Below are positions 34,033 through 42,834 of a stretch of DNA of 64,000 nucleotides, piece after piece; position 1 is the first letter of the stretch; each line of letters begins with the position of its first letter. This DNA comes from Streptomyces sp. MJM8645 (GTDB lineage Bacteria; Actinomycetota; Actinomycetes; Streptomycetales; Streptomycetaceae). A model generated the notes under the pieces. That model was not told the DNA's origin, searched no databases, and worked only from the letters and a program-made list of their open reading frames with translations. The translations under genes were made by a program, and so were the position numbers. The DNA is taken from positions 5,946,501 to 6,010,500 of the forward strand of contig NZ_LJJF01000001.1 of the NCBI RefSeq assembly GCF_001625365.1. The letters run 5' to 3'.

Positions 34033-34322
34033 CCGAGTCCAAGGCCGGCTGGCCGCTGTACGAGGTGTTCGTGCGCCCCCGACGCGGGCTGAACCACGTC
34101 CACGTCGGTTCGCTGCACGCGGCCGACGACCGGATGGCCCTGCTCGCCGCCCGCGACCTCTACACCCGCCGCAACGAGGGCGTCAGCCTCTGGGTGGTCC
34201 GCTCGGACGCGATCACCGCCTCCACCCCGGACGAGCGTGACCCGTTCTTCGAGCCCAGCGGGGACAAGGTCTACCGCCACCCGACCTTCTACGACATCCC
34301 CGAGGATGTCCCGCACATCTGA
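34029..34322 (+). CDS. paaB: Phenylacetyl-CoA epoxidase subunit PaaB
   Basis: 97 residues, the normal length. WPLYEVFVRPRRGLNHVHVG and SLHAADDRMALLAARDLYTR then NEGVSLWVVRSDAI are family signatures. PaaB is a small structural subunit that bridges PaaAC heterodimers. The GTG start is inside the paaA stop. Confidence 0.95.
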   Translation: MTESKAGWPLYEVFVRPRRGLNHVHVGSLHAADDRMALLAARDLYTRRNEGVSLWVVRSDAITASTPDERDPFFEPSGDKVYRHPTFYDIPEDVPHI

Positions 34323-34335
34323 CGGGGGAACCGCC

Positions 34336-35253
34336 ATGCAGGACCACAGCACGCAGGCCGGCGCCGGCGCCGACCCCGACGACCATGTCTACCTCGGCCT
34401 CGCCGAAGCCGCGCCCGGCCCCGAGGGCGAGGGCCGCTGGGCGTACGGGACGGGCTTCGCCGACCCGCTGCTCGGCGTGGACACCGCCGTGCCCGCCGGG
34501 GTGGACGGCGCGGACCTCGCCGCCTACTGCCTGATGCTCGGCGACGACGCCCTGATCCTCTCCCAGCGCCTGATCGAGTGGTGCACCCGGGCGCCCGAGC
34601 TGGAGGAGGAGGTCGCACTCGCCAACCTGGGCCTCGATCTGCTCGGCCAGGCCCGCCTGCTGCTCACCCGGGCCGGCCAGGCGGACGGCTCCGGCCGCAC
34701 CGAGGACGACCTGGCGTACTGGCGGGAGGACCACGAGTTCCGCAACGTCCGGTTGGTCGAGGTCCCGAACGGCGACTTCGCCCACTCGGTCGCCCGGCTG
34801 TTGCTGTTCGCCACCGCGCGCTGCGCGCTGTACGAGGCGTTGAGCGCGCACCCGGACCCGGTGCTGGCGGCGGTCGCCGCCCGGGGCGTCAAGGAGCTGG
34901 CGTACCACCGCGAGTACGCCACCGCCTGGACGCTTCGGCTCGGTGACGGCACGCCGTACTCCTCGGCGCGGATGCAGGCCGGGCTGGACGCGCTCTGGCC
35001 GCTGCTGGAGGAACTGTTCACGGCCCACCCGGTGGAGCTGCGCACGGGCGCCGATCCGGCGGCGCTGCGCGAACCGGTGCTGCGCTCGCTCGGCGCCGTG
35101 CTCGCCGAGGCCGGGCTGACCGTACCGGACGGGCAGCCGCTGGCCACCGTGCTCGGCCGGGCCGGCCGGGACGGCGTGCACACCGAGGCGCTCGGCCCGC
35201 TGCTCGCCGAATTCCAGGTGCTGGCCCGCGCGCACCCGGGGGCGACGTGGTGA
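34336..35253 (+). CDS. paaC: Phenylacetyl-CoA epoxidase structural subunit PaaC
   Basis: 305 residues, ferritin-like but without a full diiron site, the partner of PaaA. Typical segments are LAAYCLMLGDDALILSQRLI, EVALANLGLDLLGQARLLLT, REDHEFRNVRLVEVPNGDFA and LAYHREYA. ATG 34336 follows GGGGGAACC; it is 13 bases after paaB. Residues 1-30 contain an Ala/Gly-rich lead. It overlaps paaD at its stop. Confidence 0.95.
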   Translation: MQDHSTQAGAGADPDDHVYLGLAEAAPGPEGEGRWAYGTGFADPLLGVDTAVPAGVDGADLAAYCLMLGDDALILSQRLIEWCTRAPELEEEVALANLGLDLLGQARLLLTRAGQADGSGRTEDDLAYWREDHEFRNVRLVEVPNGDFAHSVARLLLFATARCALYEALSAHPDPVLAAVAARGVKELAYHREYATAWTLRLGDGTPYSSARMQAGLDALWPLLEELFTAHPVELRTGADPAALREPVLRSLGAVLAEAGLTVPDGQPLATVLGRAGRDGVHTEALGPLLAEFQVLARAHPGATW

Positions 35254-35819
35254 GCGCGGCGGTGACGGAGCGCGGGACGGCCTGGGAGGTCGCGGCGGCC
35301 GTGCCGGACCCGGAGCTGCCCATGCTGACCCTGGCCGACCTGGGCGTGCTGGCCGAGGTGGAGGTGGACGACGGCGCGGTGACCGCCTGGCTGACCCCGA
35401 CCTACTCGGGCTGCCCCGCCGTGGCCGAGATGGCCGCCGACGTGGACCGCCGGCTGCGCGTGGCCGGGTACCGGGACGTCCGGGTCCGGCTGCGGTTGGA
35501 TCCGCCGTGGTCGACCGATCTGATCACGGCCGAGGGCCGCCGCAAACTCGCCGAGGCGGGCATCGCCCCGCCGCGGCCGACCTCCGCCGCCGGCGTGGCC
35601 GGCGCGGTCCCGCTCGTGCTCGGTCCCACCCACACCACCGCCCCCGCCGCCGCTCTGGCCGGCACTGCCGCAGCCGCAGCCGCAGCCGCTCCCGTGCCCT
35701 GCCCGCGCTGCGGCGGCGTGGACACGGAGGAGCTGTCCCGCTTCGGTTCCACCGCCTGCAAGGCGCTCTGGCGCTGCCGCGCCTGCCGGGAGCCGTTCGA
35801 ACGCGTCAAGGAGATCTGA
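35247..35819 (+). CDS. paaD: Phenylacetyl-CoA epoxidase subunit PaaD (MIP18/DUF59 domain + zinc ribbon)
   Basis: 190 residues. The N-terminal domain (VPDPELPMLTLADLGVLAEV, TPTYSGCPAVAEMAADV) is the DUF59/SufT-like fold linked with Fe-S or metal-centre maturation. After an Ala-rich linker the C-terminus has PCPRCGGVDTEELSRFGSTA, CK and WRCRACREPFE, four-Cys zinc-ribbon plus an extra Cys. It assists maturation of the epoxidase. Overlaps paaC by several bases. Confidence 0.93.
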   Translation: MVSAAVTERGTAWEVAAAVPDPELPMLTLADLGVLAEVEVDDGAVTAWLTPTYSGCPAVAEMAADVDRRLRVAGYRDVRVRLRLDPPWSTDLITAEGRRKLAEAGIAPPRPTSAAGVAGAVPLVLGPTHTTAPAAALAGTAAAAAAAAPVPCPRCGGVDTEELSRFGSTACKALWRCRACREPFERVKEI

Positions 35820-36986
35820 ATGCCCGCCGCTTCGCACGCCGCCTCCCCGGCCGACGCCGACGCCCCCGCCGACGTCCCCGCTGAGGCCGCAGTCTCCACG
35901 GTGCGCCCCGCCCGCCGCCCGACCTTCCACCGGCTGCGGATCGAGCGGGTCGAGCGGCTCTGCGACGACGCCGTGGCGGTGACCTTCGCGGTGCCGGACG
36001 GGCTCGCGGCGGACTTCGCCTTCCGGCCGGGGCAGACCCTGACGCTGCGCAAGGTGGTGGACGGCGTCGACGAGCGCCGCTCGTACTCGATCTGCGCCCC
36101 CGTCGGCGGGCCGCTGCGGATCGCCGTCCGGGAGGTGCCCGGCGGGCTGTTCTCCCGGTGGCTGGTGCGGGACGCGGGGCCGGGCGAGGAGGTGGACGTG
36201 CTGACGCCGTCGGGCCTGTTCACCCCCGACCTCGGCGTTCCGGCCGAGCACGTGCTGCTCGCGGCCGGTTCCGGCATCACCCCGATGCTGTCGATCGCCG
36301 CGTCCGTCCTGGCCGCCGACCGCAGCTCCACCGTCACCCTGTTGTACGGCAACCGGCGCAGCGACACCGTGATGTTCGCGGACGAGCTGGCCGACCTGAA
36401 GGACCGCTACCTCGGCCGCTTCCAGCTGGTCCACGTCCTGTCCCGGGAGACCCGTGACGCGGAACTGCTCAGCGGGCGGCTGGACCCGGAGCGGGTGCGG
36501 GCGCTGCTGGCGGCGCTGGTGGATGTCGGGAGCGTCGGGCACTGGTGGCTGTGCGGCCCGTTCGGGATGGTCGTCGGGGCGAAGGAACTGCTCGCCGGGC
36601 TGGGCGTGCCGGGCGAGCGCGTGCACCAGGAACTGTTCCACGCCGAGGACGAGCCGGTGTCCGAGCGCCCGGAGGACCGGGACGGCGCGGCGGGAGTGGC
36701 CGACGGCCCGCACAGCGAGGTCACCGTCGTCCTGGACGGGCGCGGCAGCACGCTCTCCCTGCCGTGCGACCGCTCGATCCTGGACGGCGCCCAGCGTTCC
36801 CGCCCCGACCTGCCGTTCGCCTGCAAGGGCGGGGTCTGCGGCACCTGCCGCGCGCTGGTCACCGAGGGCGAGGTCGAGATGCGCCGCAACTTCGCGCTGG
36901 AGGAGAAGGAGCTGGCTGCCGGCTACGTCCTCACCTGCCAGGCCCGCCCGCTCACCGACCGGGTGACGGTCGACTACGACCGCTGA
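35820..36986 (+). CDS. paaE: Phenylacetyl-CoA epoxidase reductase subunit PaaE
   Basis: 388 residues. The FAD domain has RPGQTLTLRKVVDGVDERRS then YSICAP; the NAD(P)H domain has LLAAGSGITPMLSIAASVL; the C-terminal plant-type ferredoxin has CKGGVCGTCRALVTEGEVEM with the last ligand in VLTCQARPLTD. It passes electrons from NADPH to the PaaA diiron site. It directly abuts paaD. Two low-complexity joints, an Ala/Asp lead (residues 1-30) and a DEPVSERPEDRDGAAGV linker before the ferredoxin, are longer than usual. Last gene of the operon; paaK, paaG/Z and paaR are not in the window. Confidence 0.95.
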   Translation: MPAASHAASPADADAPADVPAEAAVSTVRPARRPTFHRLRIERVERLCDDAVAVTFAVPDGLAADFAFRPGQTLTLRKVVDGVDERRSYSICAPVGGPLRIAVREVPGGLFSRWLVRDAGPGEEVDVLTPSGLFTPDLGVPAEHVLLAAGSGITPMLSIAASVLAADRSSTVTLLYGNRRSDTVMFADELADLKDRYLGRFQLVHVLSRETRDAELLSGRLDPERVRALLAALVDVGSVGHWWLCGPFGMVVGAKELLAGLGVPGERVHQELFHAEDEPVSERPEDRDGAAGVADGPHSEVTVVLDGRGSTLSLPCDRSILDGAQRSRPDLPFACKGGVCGTCRALVTEGEVEMRRNFALEEKELAAGYVLTCQARPLTDRVTVDYDR

Positions 36987-37034
36987 GCGGCCGGCCGCCG
37001 CACCCTTCTCCTCCTGCTTCCCCTCCTGACTGCT

Positions 37035-38204
37035 TCAGACCACGGCTGGGGCGGGCAGCCTGGCCGGATCGCCGAGCAGGTGGACGAGGTCGCTGACGGC
37101 GGCGCGACCGGCCCGGTTGGCGCCGATGGTGCTGGCGGACGGGCCGTAGCCGACCAGGTGGACGCGCGGGTCGGCGGTGGCGCGGGTGCCGGTGAGCGCG
37201 ATGCCGCCGCCGGGGGAGCGCAGCCCGAGCGGGGCCAGGTGGCCGACCTCCGGGCGGAAGCCGGTGGCCCACACGATCGCGTCCACCGTCAGCTCCTCCT
37301 CCCCCCAGGCGACGCCGTGCTCGGTGAGCCGGTCGAACATCGGGCGGCGGTGCAGCGCGCCCAGTTCCTCGGCACGCCGGTAGGCGACCGACGGGCCGAG
37401 CCCGGTGACGCTCACCACGCTGCGCACCGGCAGGCCCTGCCGGACCCGTTCCTCGACCTTGGCGACCACCGCGCGCCCGTACTCGGGGGTGAACGGCCCC
37501 TCGTGGTAGACGGGCGGGGTCCGGGTGACCCAGACCGTTTCGCCGACCGCCGCCACCTCGGACAGCACCTGGATCGCCGAAGCGCCCCCGCCCACCACCA
37601 GGACGCGCCGGCCGGCGAACTCCCCGGGGCCGCGGTAGTCGGCGTAGTGCAGTTGGCGACCGGCGAAGTGGCCCGGGTAGTGGGGCAGGAAGGGGCGGGT
37701 CCAGGTGCCGGTGGCGTTGATCAGCGCGCGGGTGGACCAGGTGCCGTGGTCGGTCTCGACCAGCAGCCGGGAGTCCGGGCGGTCCGACTCGGCGCGCACC
37801 GCGCGAACCGCGACGGGGCGTACGACCGGGAGCGCGTGCCGGGCCTCGTACGCCGCGAAGTACCCCGGCACGACCTCGCGCGCCGGGGCCTCGGGGTCGG
37901 GCGCGGGGAGTTCGGCGTCCGGGAGGTCATGGAAACCGTGCACGGTGGCCATCCGCAGGGACGGTGAGCGGTGTGCCCAGGCGCCGCCCGGCGCGGGGTT
38001 GGCGTCGAGCACGACGAAGCCGCCGTCGGCGTCCGCCCGGTAGGGGGCGAAGCCGCGGCGGCTGAGGTGGTAGGCGGCGGACAGTCCGGCCTGTCCGGCG
38101 CCCACCACCAGGACGTCCACCGTGAGGACGTCCACCACCTCGATGTCCACTACCAGGGCGTCCGCGTGCCGCTGCCTGCCATTGGTTGCACCGTAAACAG
38201 TCAC
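37035..38204 (-). CDS. FAD/NAD(P)-dependent flavin oxidoreductase (CzcO/FMO-like)
   Basis: 389 residues with two Rossmann sites: VDVLVVGAGQAGLSAAYHLS (FAD) and GRRVLVVGGGASAIQVLSEV (NADPH). WAHRSPSLRMATVHGFHDLP, INATGTWTRPFLPHYPG and ATGFRPEVGHLAP fit the CzcO/flavin-monooxygenase group. It would oxygenate or oxidise a small molecule. The first 25 residues, encoded by GTGGAC-type DNA repeats (VVDIEVVDVLTVDVLVVG), may not all be used; GTG starts within them are possible. It is convergent with the paa operon, 48 bases from paaE. Confidence 0.8.
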   Translation of the reverse strand: MTVYGATNGRQRHADALVVDIEVVDVLTVDVLVVGAGQAGLSAAYHLSRRGFAPYRADADGGFVVLDANPAPGGAWAHRSPSLRMATVHGFHDLPDAELPAPDPEAPAREVVPGYFAAYEARHALPVVRPVAVRAVRAESDRPDSRLLVETDHGTWSTRALINATGTWTRPFLPHYPGHFAGRQLHYADYRGPGEFAGRRVLVVGGGASAIQVLSEVAAVGETVWVTRTPPVYHEGPFTPEYGRAVVAKVEERVRQGLPVRSVVSVTGLGPSVAYRRAEELGALHRRPMFDRLTEHGVAWGEEELTVDAIVWATGFRPEVGHLAPLGLRSPGGGIALTGTRATADPRVHLVGYGPSASTIGANRAGRAAVSDLVHLLGDPARLPAPAVV

Positions 38205-38326
38205 GCCGGTGAAACATCGGGGGTGCGGCGGGTGTTCCCGCGTCTGCGGGTGCTTGCGGTCCCGGGGTGCTTGCCGTCCCGCCGCGTGGCGCCCCGCGCG
38301 GGCGACGGGTCAGCTCGGGCGCCGGG

Positions 38327-38698
38327 TCAGGCGGCCGGGGAGATCACCGCGGCCGTGCCGTAGGCACAGACCTCGGTGCCGACGTCCGCCGCCTCCGTCA
38401 CGTCGAAGCGCATCATCAGCACCGCGTTTCCGCCGCGCGCCTTGGTCTGCTCGATCAGCCGCTGCATCGCCTCGTTGCGGCTCTCGACCAGGGTCTTCGT
38501 CAGGCCCCGCAGCTCGCCGCCGATCAGCGACTTCAGTCCGGCGCCGATCTGGCTGCCGATGTGGCGGCTGCGCACGGTCAGCCCGAAGACCTCGCCGATC
38601 ACATGATCGACCCGGAAGCCGGGGATGTCGTTGGTGGTTACGACCAGGACGTCGGCGTTCGGGCCCTGCCCGCCGCCGTACTCGTTGATGTCAGCCAT
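38327..38698 (-). CDS. YbjQ/UPF0145 family protein
   Basis: 123 residues. VLVVTTNDIPGFRVDHVIGE, VRSRHIGSQIGAGLKSLIGG and EARNEAMQRL-like (here VESRNEAMQRLIEQTKARGG) with NAVLMMRFDV are hallmarks of the YbjQ fold, which forms pentamers and has been called a putative heavy-metal-binding domain. Function is unproven. A Gly/Gln-rich lead (YGGGQGPN) precedes the domain. Confidence 0.9.
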   Translation of the reverse strand: MADINEYGGGQGPNADVLVVTTNDIPGFRVDHVIGEVFGLTVRSRHIGSQIGAGLKSLIGGELRGLTKTLVESRNEAMQRLIEQTKARGGNAVLMMRFDVTEAADVGTEVCAYGTAAVISPAA

Positions 38699-38820
38699 GG
38701 GCCCATCCTGCCCTGTCGTACGTCCGAGTGATCGAGGCGGGGCCGGACGATGGCCGAGAAGGGGTCCAGAAGCTGGTTCAGACCGGTGATCGGGCGGCCG
38801 AAAGGCCGTACCGTAGCCCC

Positions 38821-39753
38821 ATGGGCGAGCGAAGCGATCATCCACAGGGGCCGGGCGCGGCGGAGGACTCCGGCGCGCAGGAGATCGAGGCGACGGTGGT
38901 GCTGGGCCTGCGGATCACCGACTGGCCGGCGCTGCGCGCCGCCGCGATCAGGGCCGTCGAGGAGCTGGTGTTCGAGGGCATCGACCCGGCCGGCCAGCGC
39001 CGTGAGCTGCTGCGCGAGGTCTCCGAGGACGCCAACGCGGCGCTCGGCGCACTGCTGCACCCGGACCGGCTGGTGGCCGCGATCCCCGGGGTCGAGGCGA
39101 TCGGCGGCACGCTGGAGATCAGCGTCACCGAGGACTTCGCGCCGGACTTCGCCGAGCTGTTCCCGCTGGAGGGCGACGAGGACGAGGACGGCGGCGCCGG
39201 CGCGGACTGGACCCTCACCCCGCGCACCGCCTGCCTCCTGCACGCCCAGCTGATCGGCCTGGCCGACGCCGCCTACGACGACTTCGACGAGCACGGTGAC
39301 GACCCGGTCGTCGACGGCGAGGACGCCGACTGGTCGCTCTACGCCCGCCTGCCCCAGCGCACCTGGCGGCTGCACCGGAACTGGCGCCGCGCCATGGCCC
39401 GGGCCCTCGACGACCTGGCCGACGACCTCGCGCTCGGTGAATGGCCGCTGCCGCGCTGTCTGGCCGAGGACATCGGGCTGCGGATGGCCCTGGTGGACGC
39501 CCGGGCCCTGCTCGGCGCGCAGCCCGAGTCGGTGGCCGACATGATGGGCGACCTGCCGGCCGACCTGTACGACTACGACTGGGACGGCTGCCACGACGAA
39601 CTGTTCGGCGTCTACGGACCGGACGACGGCGACCCGGAGCTGGGCGCCGAGCAGCGCACCGAGGTGCTGCTGGCGGCCACGCACCCGGAGGGCTGGTTCC
39701 TGACGTACGAGGACGCGGAGGCGCGGGACCCGCAGCGCGGCTACCGGCGCTGA
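38821..39753 (+). CDS. Acidic hypothetical protein
   Basis: 310 residues, strongly acidic, with no signal or membrane segment. Notable segments: LGLRITDWPALRAAAIRAVE at the start, VTEDFAPDFAELFPLEGDED, QRTWRLHRNWRRAMARALDD and DLPADLYDYDWDGCHDELFG. I do not recognise a domain; the pattern suggests a conserved streptomycete cytosolic protein. The ATG at 38821 is the first start after which charge pattern and frame are consistent. It is followed at 98 bases by a TPR-like gene. Confidence 0.7.
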   Translation: MGERSDHPQGPGAAEDSGAQEIEATVVLGLRITDWPALRAAAIRAVEELVFEGIDPAGQRRELLREVSEDANAALGALLHPDRLVAAIPGVEAIGGTLEISVTEDFAPDFAELFPLEGDEDEDGGAGADWTLTPRTACLLHAQLIGLADAAYDDFDEHGDDPVVDGEDADWSLYARLPQRTWRLHRNWRRAMARALDDLADDLALGEWPLPRCLAEDIGLRMALVDARALLGAQPESVADMMGDLPADLYDYDWDGCHDELFGVYGPDDGDPELGAEQRTEVLLAATHPEGWFLTYEDAEARDPQRGYRR

Positions 39754-39851
39754 CCGGCCGCCGGGCTGGTCCGGTCCGGTTTTCGGGCCGGGTTGGAGTG
39801 GTTCGAAAGGCTTTTCGGGCGCCGCGACGGGTGGGCGACTAGGCTGCGGGC

Positions 39852-40346
39852 ATGTCCGATACGTCTGATGTGCGTGCGGGTCCGGCAGGCGGGGACGACC
39901 AGGTGTTCACCCGGATCGCGCTCGGACTGGACGGCGTCCAGGCCGCCCAGCACGGGCGGACGGCCGAGGCGCGGGCCAGCTTCGAGGCGCTCTGGGCGGC
40001 GCTCGGCGAGCGGGGCGATGTCTTCCACCGCTGTGTCCTCGCCCACTACCTGGCCGACCTGCAGGACGATCCGCAGGACGAGCTGGAGTGGGACCGGCGG
40101 GCGCTGGCCGCCGCCGACTCGCTGACCGCCGAGCGCGCCCAGACCTACGAGTCCGCCCTCCAGGTGCGCGCGTTCTACCCCTCACTGCACCTCAACCTGG
40201 CCTCGGACCACCTCAAGCTCGGCGAGCCCGACCTCGCGCGCGAGCAGCTGGAGCGCGCCGTGCGCAGCCTGGACGCGCTCCCCGAGGACGCCTACAGCGC
40301 GAGCATCCGGTCGGCCGTCGACGAACTGCGGCAGCGGCTGCGCTGA
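39852..40346 (+). CDS. Tetratricopeptide-repeat-like protein
   Basis: 164 residues. Two or three TPR-like helical pairs are visible: ALGLDGVQAAQHGRTAEARA with SFEALWAALG, and YPSLHLNLASDHLKLGEPDL with AREQLERAVRSLDALP. No catalytic motif. It probably mediates protein contacts. ATG 39852; start is preceded by a weak GGCTGCGGGC only. Confidence 0.8.
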   Translation: MSDTSDVRAGPAGGDDQVFTRIALGLDGVQAAQHGRTAEARASFEALWAALGERGDVFHRCVLAHYLADLQDDPQDELEWDRRALAAADSLTAERAQTYESALQVRAFYPSLHLNLASDHLKLGEPDLAREQLERAVRSLDALPEDAYSASIRSAVDELRQRLR

Positions 40347-40351
40347 GCGGT

Positions 40352-40400
40352 GGTGTGCAGGGGCGGGGGTTGGCAGGGGCAGGGGCAGGGGCGCACGGGC
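40352..40400 (+). repeat. GGGGCA-type short tandem repeat after the TPR gene
   Basis: GGCAGGGGCAGGGGCAGGGG and neighbouring variants form a six-base microsatellite between the TPR-like gene and the Pth2-like gene. Slippage product; no function evident. Confidence 0.6.
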
Positions 40401-40449
40401 CCCCGGCACCGCGTGATCACCGGGGTGGCGGGGCTGGCATGCTGGACGG

Positions 40450-41193
40450 GTGACTTCTCCGTTCGACACCCCTGCTCCCGCTCCCGCTTCCGACGACTCC
40501 CCGGCCCCGGCGGACCGTGACGCGCGGCCGCAGTACGTGCTGCCGCTGCTCGTCCGGCTGGAGAAGGCCACGCCGCCCGGGCGGACCGACGCGCTGGAGA
40601 CCTCGGCCCGGGCGGTGCTCACCCTGCTGTCCGACTCGCGGGTGACCGACGCGGACGGCGAGTGGGCGGAGCGGGTCGAGGCCTGGGAGGACGCCCGGAT
40701 CCGCAAGGTGGTCCGGCGGGCCCGGGGCGGGGAGTGGCGCCGGGCGGGCGAACTGCCGGGGATCACGGTGAGCGGACGGGAGGCCGAGGTGCGGGTGTTC
40801 CCGCCGGTTCCGTTGGACGGTTGGCCGAAGGACCTCGCCAAGCTCCAGGTCTCCGGGACGGACCTGGAGGAGACCGCCGAGGTCGGCGCCCCTGAGCCCG
40901 GGTTGCCGGTGCTGTGGCTCAACCCGGAGCTGGAGATGAGCGCGGGCAAGACGATGGCGCAGACCGGCCACGCCGCCCAGCTGGCCTGGTGGCGGCTGGA
41001 CGAGGCGCAGCGCAAGGAGTGGGCCGAGGCCGGATTCGCGCTCGCGGTGCGGACGGCCCCGGCGGAGACGTGGGAGGCGCTGGTCGCCAGCGGTCTGCCG
41101 CTGGTCCGGGACGCGGGCTTCACCGAGATCGCGCCGGGTAGCTGCACGGTGATCGCGGACCACCCGGCATTGCGGGGGACTGCTGAGGTCTGA
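40450..41193 (+). CDS. Peptidyl-tRNA hydrolase 2 (PTH2)-like protein
   Basis: 247 residues. The C-terminal half carries the PTH2 signature ELEMSAGKTMAQTGHAAQLA and the closing LPLVRDAGFTEIAPGSCTVI, where GKTxAQxxHA contains the catalytic Lys/His region. PTH2 enzymes free tRNA from peptidyl-tRNA and are usual in archaea/eukaryotes; actinobacteria carry such extra copies. The N-terminal 115 residues (PQYVLPLLVRLEKATPPGRT, EWRRAGELPGITVSGREAEV) form an added domain I do not recognise. GTG start at 40450. The stop begins a tandem heptamer array. Confidence 0.75.
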   Translation: MTSPFDTPAPAPASDDSPAPADRDARPQYVLPLLVRLEKATPPGRTDALETSARAVLTLLSDSRVTDADGEWAERVEAWEDARIRKVVRRARGGEWRRAGELPGITVSGREAEVRVFPPVPLDGWPKDLAKLQVSGTDLEETAEVGAPEPGLPVLWLNPELEMSAGKTMAQTGHAAQLAWWRLDEAQRKEWAEAGFALAVRTAPAETWEALVASGLPLVRDAGFTEIAPGSCTVIADHPALRGTAEV

Positions 41194-41256
41194 GGTCTGA
41201 GGTCTGACGTCCGGGAGTCGACAGCTGGCGTCTGGCGTCTGGCGTCTGGCGTTTGA
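41188..41256 (+). repeat. Two adjacent heptamer arrays after the PTH2-like gene
   Basis: Starting at the stop, (TGAGGTC) is repeated about four times, then after a short spacer (TGGCGTC) is repeated about four times. Both units differ by two bases, so one probably gave rise to the other. They run into palindromic element R5. Confidence 0.7.
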
Positions 41257-41316
41257 CGGCAGACGGATAACAGCGAACAGCTGACAGATTTCGAAATCTG
41301 CCAGCTGTTCGCTTGG
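41257..41316. repeat. Palindromic intergenic element R5 (TTCGAA centre class)
   Basis: GCGAACAGCTGACAGATTTC (41273-41292) is followed directly by its reverse complement with a single mismatch (41293-41312). Upstream units GGCAGACGGATAACA resemble those near R2. It lies between convergent genes. Confidence 0.85.
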
Positions 41317-41380
41317 AGCGGCGTGTTCGCGCGGCATGGCTTTCTACCGTGGCATCCAGCGAGCTCGGCCCTGCCTTGGC

Positions 41381-41962
41381 TCACCCGCCACTGGGCCGTG
41401 ACCGGGCATGGCGGCGTCCCGACGGTTTGACGACGGAGAGCACGACGTTGGTGACGTACACCGACAGCGCGACGATCGGGATGATCACCAGGCTGTAGCG
41501 GGTGAATCCGAGGTGCATGTCCGCGATGGTGCCGGTGGGGTGCTGGTCCACCAGGTGGGCCGCTTCGTGCAGCCGGGCGGTGAGTTCGAAGATCGAGGCG
41601 GCGGTGGCGGCCAGGGTGAGCCAGAACTTGACGGCAACCCAGCGGTACCTGAACAGGCGCCAGGGGGTGCCGAGCGCGAGGAGCAGGCCGGTCAGCAGGG
41701 AGAGCAGGCTCAGCGGGAGGACCAGCGCGTCGCCGAGGAGCGGCATCGTCCGGTAGGCGCTGCGCAGGGTCTCCGCGCTGTCCGTCAGCAGCCCTGTCGC
41801 GCCGAGTGTGAGCAGGCAGAGCATCAGGCCCAGCCAGCTGATCGAGCTGATGATGTGCACGACCACCGCGCTCTTGCGGGCAGTCGGTGAGAGGCGGAAG
41901 TTCTTGGGCTGCCGGGTGCCCGGATGGGGCGTTGCCACGGAGGACGCGGCGGGGGTGGTCAT
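41381..41962 (-). CDS. Four-helix integral membrane protein, DUF2269-like
   Basis: 193 residues with four hydrophobic helices: VVVHIISSISWLGLMLCLLT, LGDALVLPLSLLSLLTGLLL, WVAVKFWLTLAATAASIFEL and LVIIPIVALSVYVTNVVLSV. The VVHIISSISWLG pattern with a His in helix 1 is like DUF2269/CopD-type small membrane proteins. Function unknown. It precedes the SDR gene on the opposite 3' side, both on the minus strand, but about 100 bases separate them. Confidence 0.7.
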   Translation of the reverse strand: MTTPAASSVATPHPGTRQPKNFRLSPTARKSAVVVHIISSISWLGLMLCLLTLGATGLLTDSAETLRSAYRTMPLLGDALVLPLSLLSLLTGLLLALGTPWRLFRYRWVAVKFWLTLAATAASIFELTARLHEAAHLVDQHPTGTIADMHLGFTRYSLVIIPIVALSVYVTNVVLSVVKPSGRRHARSRPSGG

Positions 41963-42060
41963 ACGGGGTCCTTCGGGAGGCGACGGGGGAGGGGGCCTGC
42001 GTCAGGCTCTCGTGGCGAGCGCCGTGGTCGCCGGCCTGTGGCTGCGGCCGGCCACCGACG

Positions 42061-42834
42061 TCAGAGCATGATGCGCCCGCCGGCCACGTCGATCGTCTGG
42101 CCGGTCAGCCAGGACGACGACTCGGACGCGAGGAAGAGCGCGGCGTGAGCGACATCGGCGGGCACTCCTGCGCGGCCCAGCGGGAACTGCCTGACGATCA
42201 GCGGGAGCTTTTCGGCGGGTATGCGCTCCTGCTGGCTCTCCGTCATGATGAGGGACGGAGCGAGGCAGTTGACCCGCACGCCGTGCCGGCCCACCTCCTG
42301 TGCGACCTGGCGGGTGAACATCAGCACGCCTGCCTTGGCCGCCGCGTAGGAGGCGGCGGCACCGCCGGGAAGCCGCCCGGCGGTGGACGCCATGGTGATG
42401 ATCGAGCCGCCGCCGCGCTCGATCATGCCGGGCAGGAAGGTCTGCACGGCCAGGAAGGTGGTGGTCAGGTTCAGGTCGACCACCGAGTGCCAGTGCTCCA
42501 GGCTCATCTGCTCGATCGGCACCGGGTCGCCGCCTCCGCCGACGAACGCGCAGAGCACTTCGATCGGACCGACGGACTGCTCTGCCTGTGCACGCAGCCG
42601 TACGAGGTCGGCGGGATCGGTGCAGTCGGCCGTCATCGCGACCGCCGTTCCGCCTGCCGCGCGGATCTCGCCGACCGTCCGGTCGACGGCACTCCGGTCG
42701 CGGCCGACGACGGCTGCCTTGACACCGTTGGCGGACAGGGCTTTTGCCGTCTCGGCTCCGATGCCCCGGGAACCTCCGGTGACGAGGGCGGCCTTACCTG
42801 CGAGATCGGGATAGGTGGGCAGTGGCGTGGTCAT
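42061..42834 (-). CDS. SDR-family oxidoreductase
   Basis: 257 residues. NAD(P)-binding GKAALVTGGSRGIGAETAKA, then the catalytic Ser in SIITMASTAGRLPGG and Tyr/Lys in AASYAAAKAGVLMF. It ends in the standard FLASESSSWLTGQTIDVAGG loop. It most resembles 3-oxoacyl-ACP reductase-like/dehydrogenase SDRs of unknown substrate. ATG 42834 is the natural start because longer reading frames upstream are Arg/Pro-rich. Confidence 0.9.
   Translation of the reverse strand: MTTPLPTYPDLAGKAALVTGGSRGIGAETAKALSANGVKAAVVGRDRSAVDRTVGEIRAAGGTAVAMTADCTDPADLVRLRAQAEQSVGPIEVLCAFVGGGGDPVPIEQMSLEHWHSVVDLNLTTTFLAVQTFLPGMIERGGGSIITMASTAGRLPGGAAASYAAAKAGVLMFTRQVAQEVGRHGVRVNCLAPSLIMTESQQERIPAEKLPLIVRQFPLGRAGVPADVAHAALFLASESSSWLTGQTIDVAGGRIML

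Noticed and set aside
39790..39815. TTCGAA-containing sequence resembling a tRNA T-arm
   Set aside because: No cloverleaf can be built around it and no acceptor stem is present.
41188..41256. Possible CRISPR array
   Set aside because: Units are 7 bases with no spacers and are not palindromic-repeat/spacer organised; no cas gene is present. It is a microsatellite.
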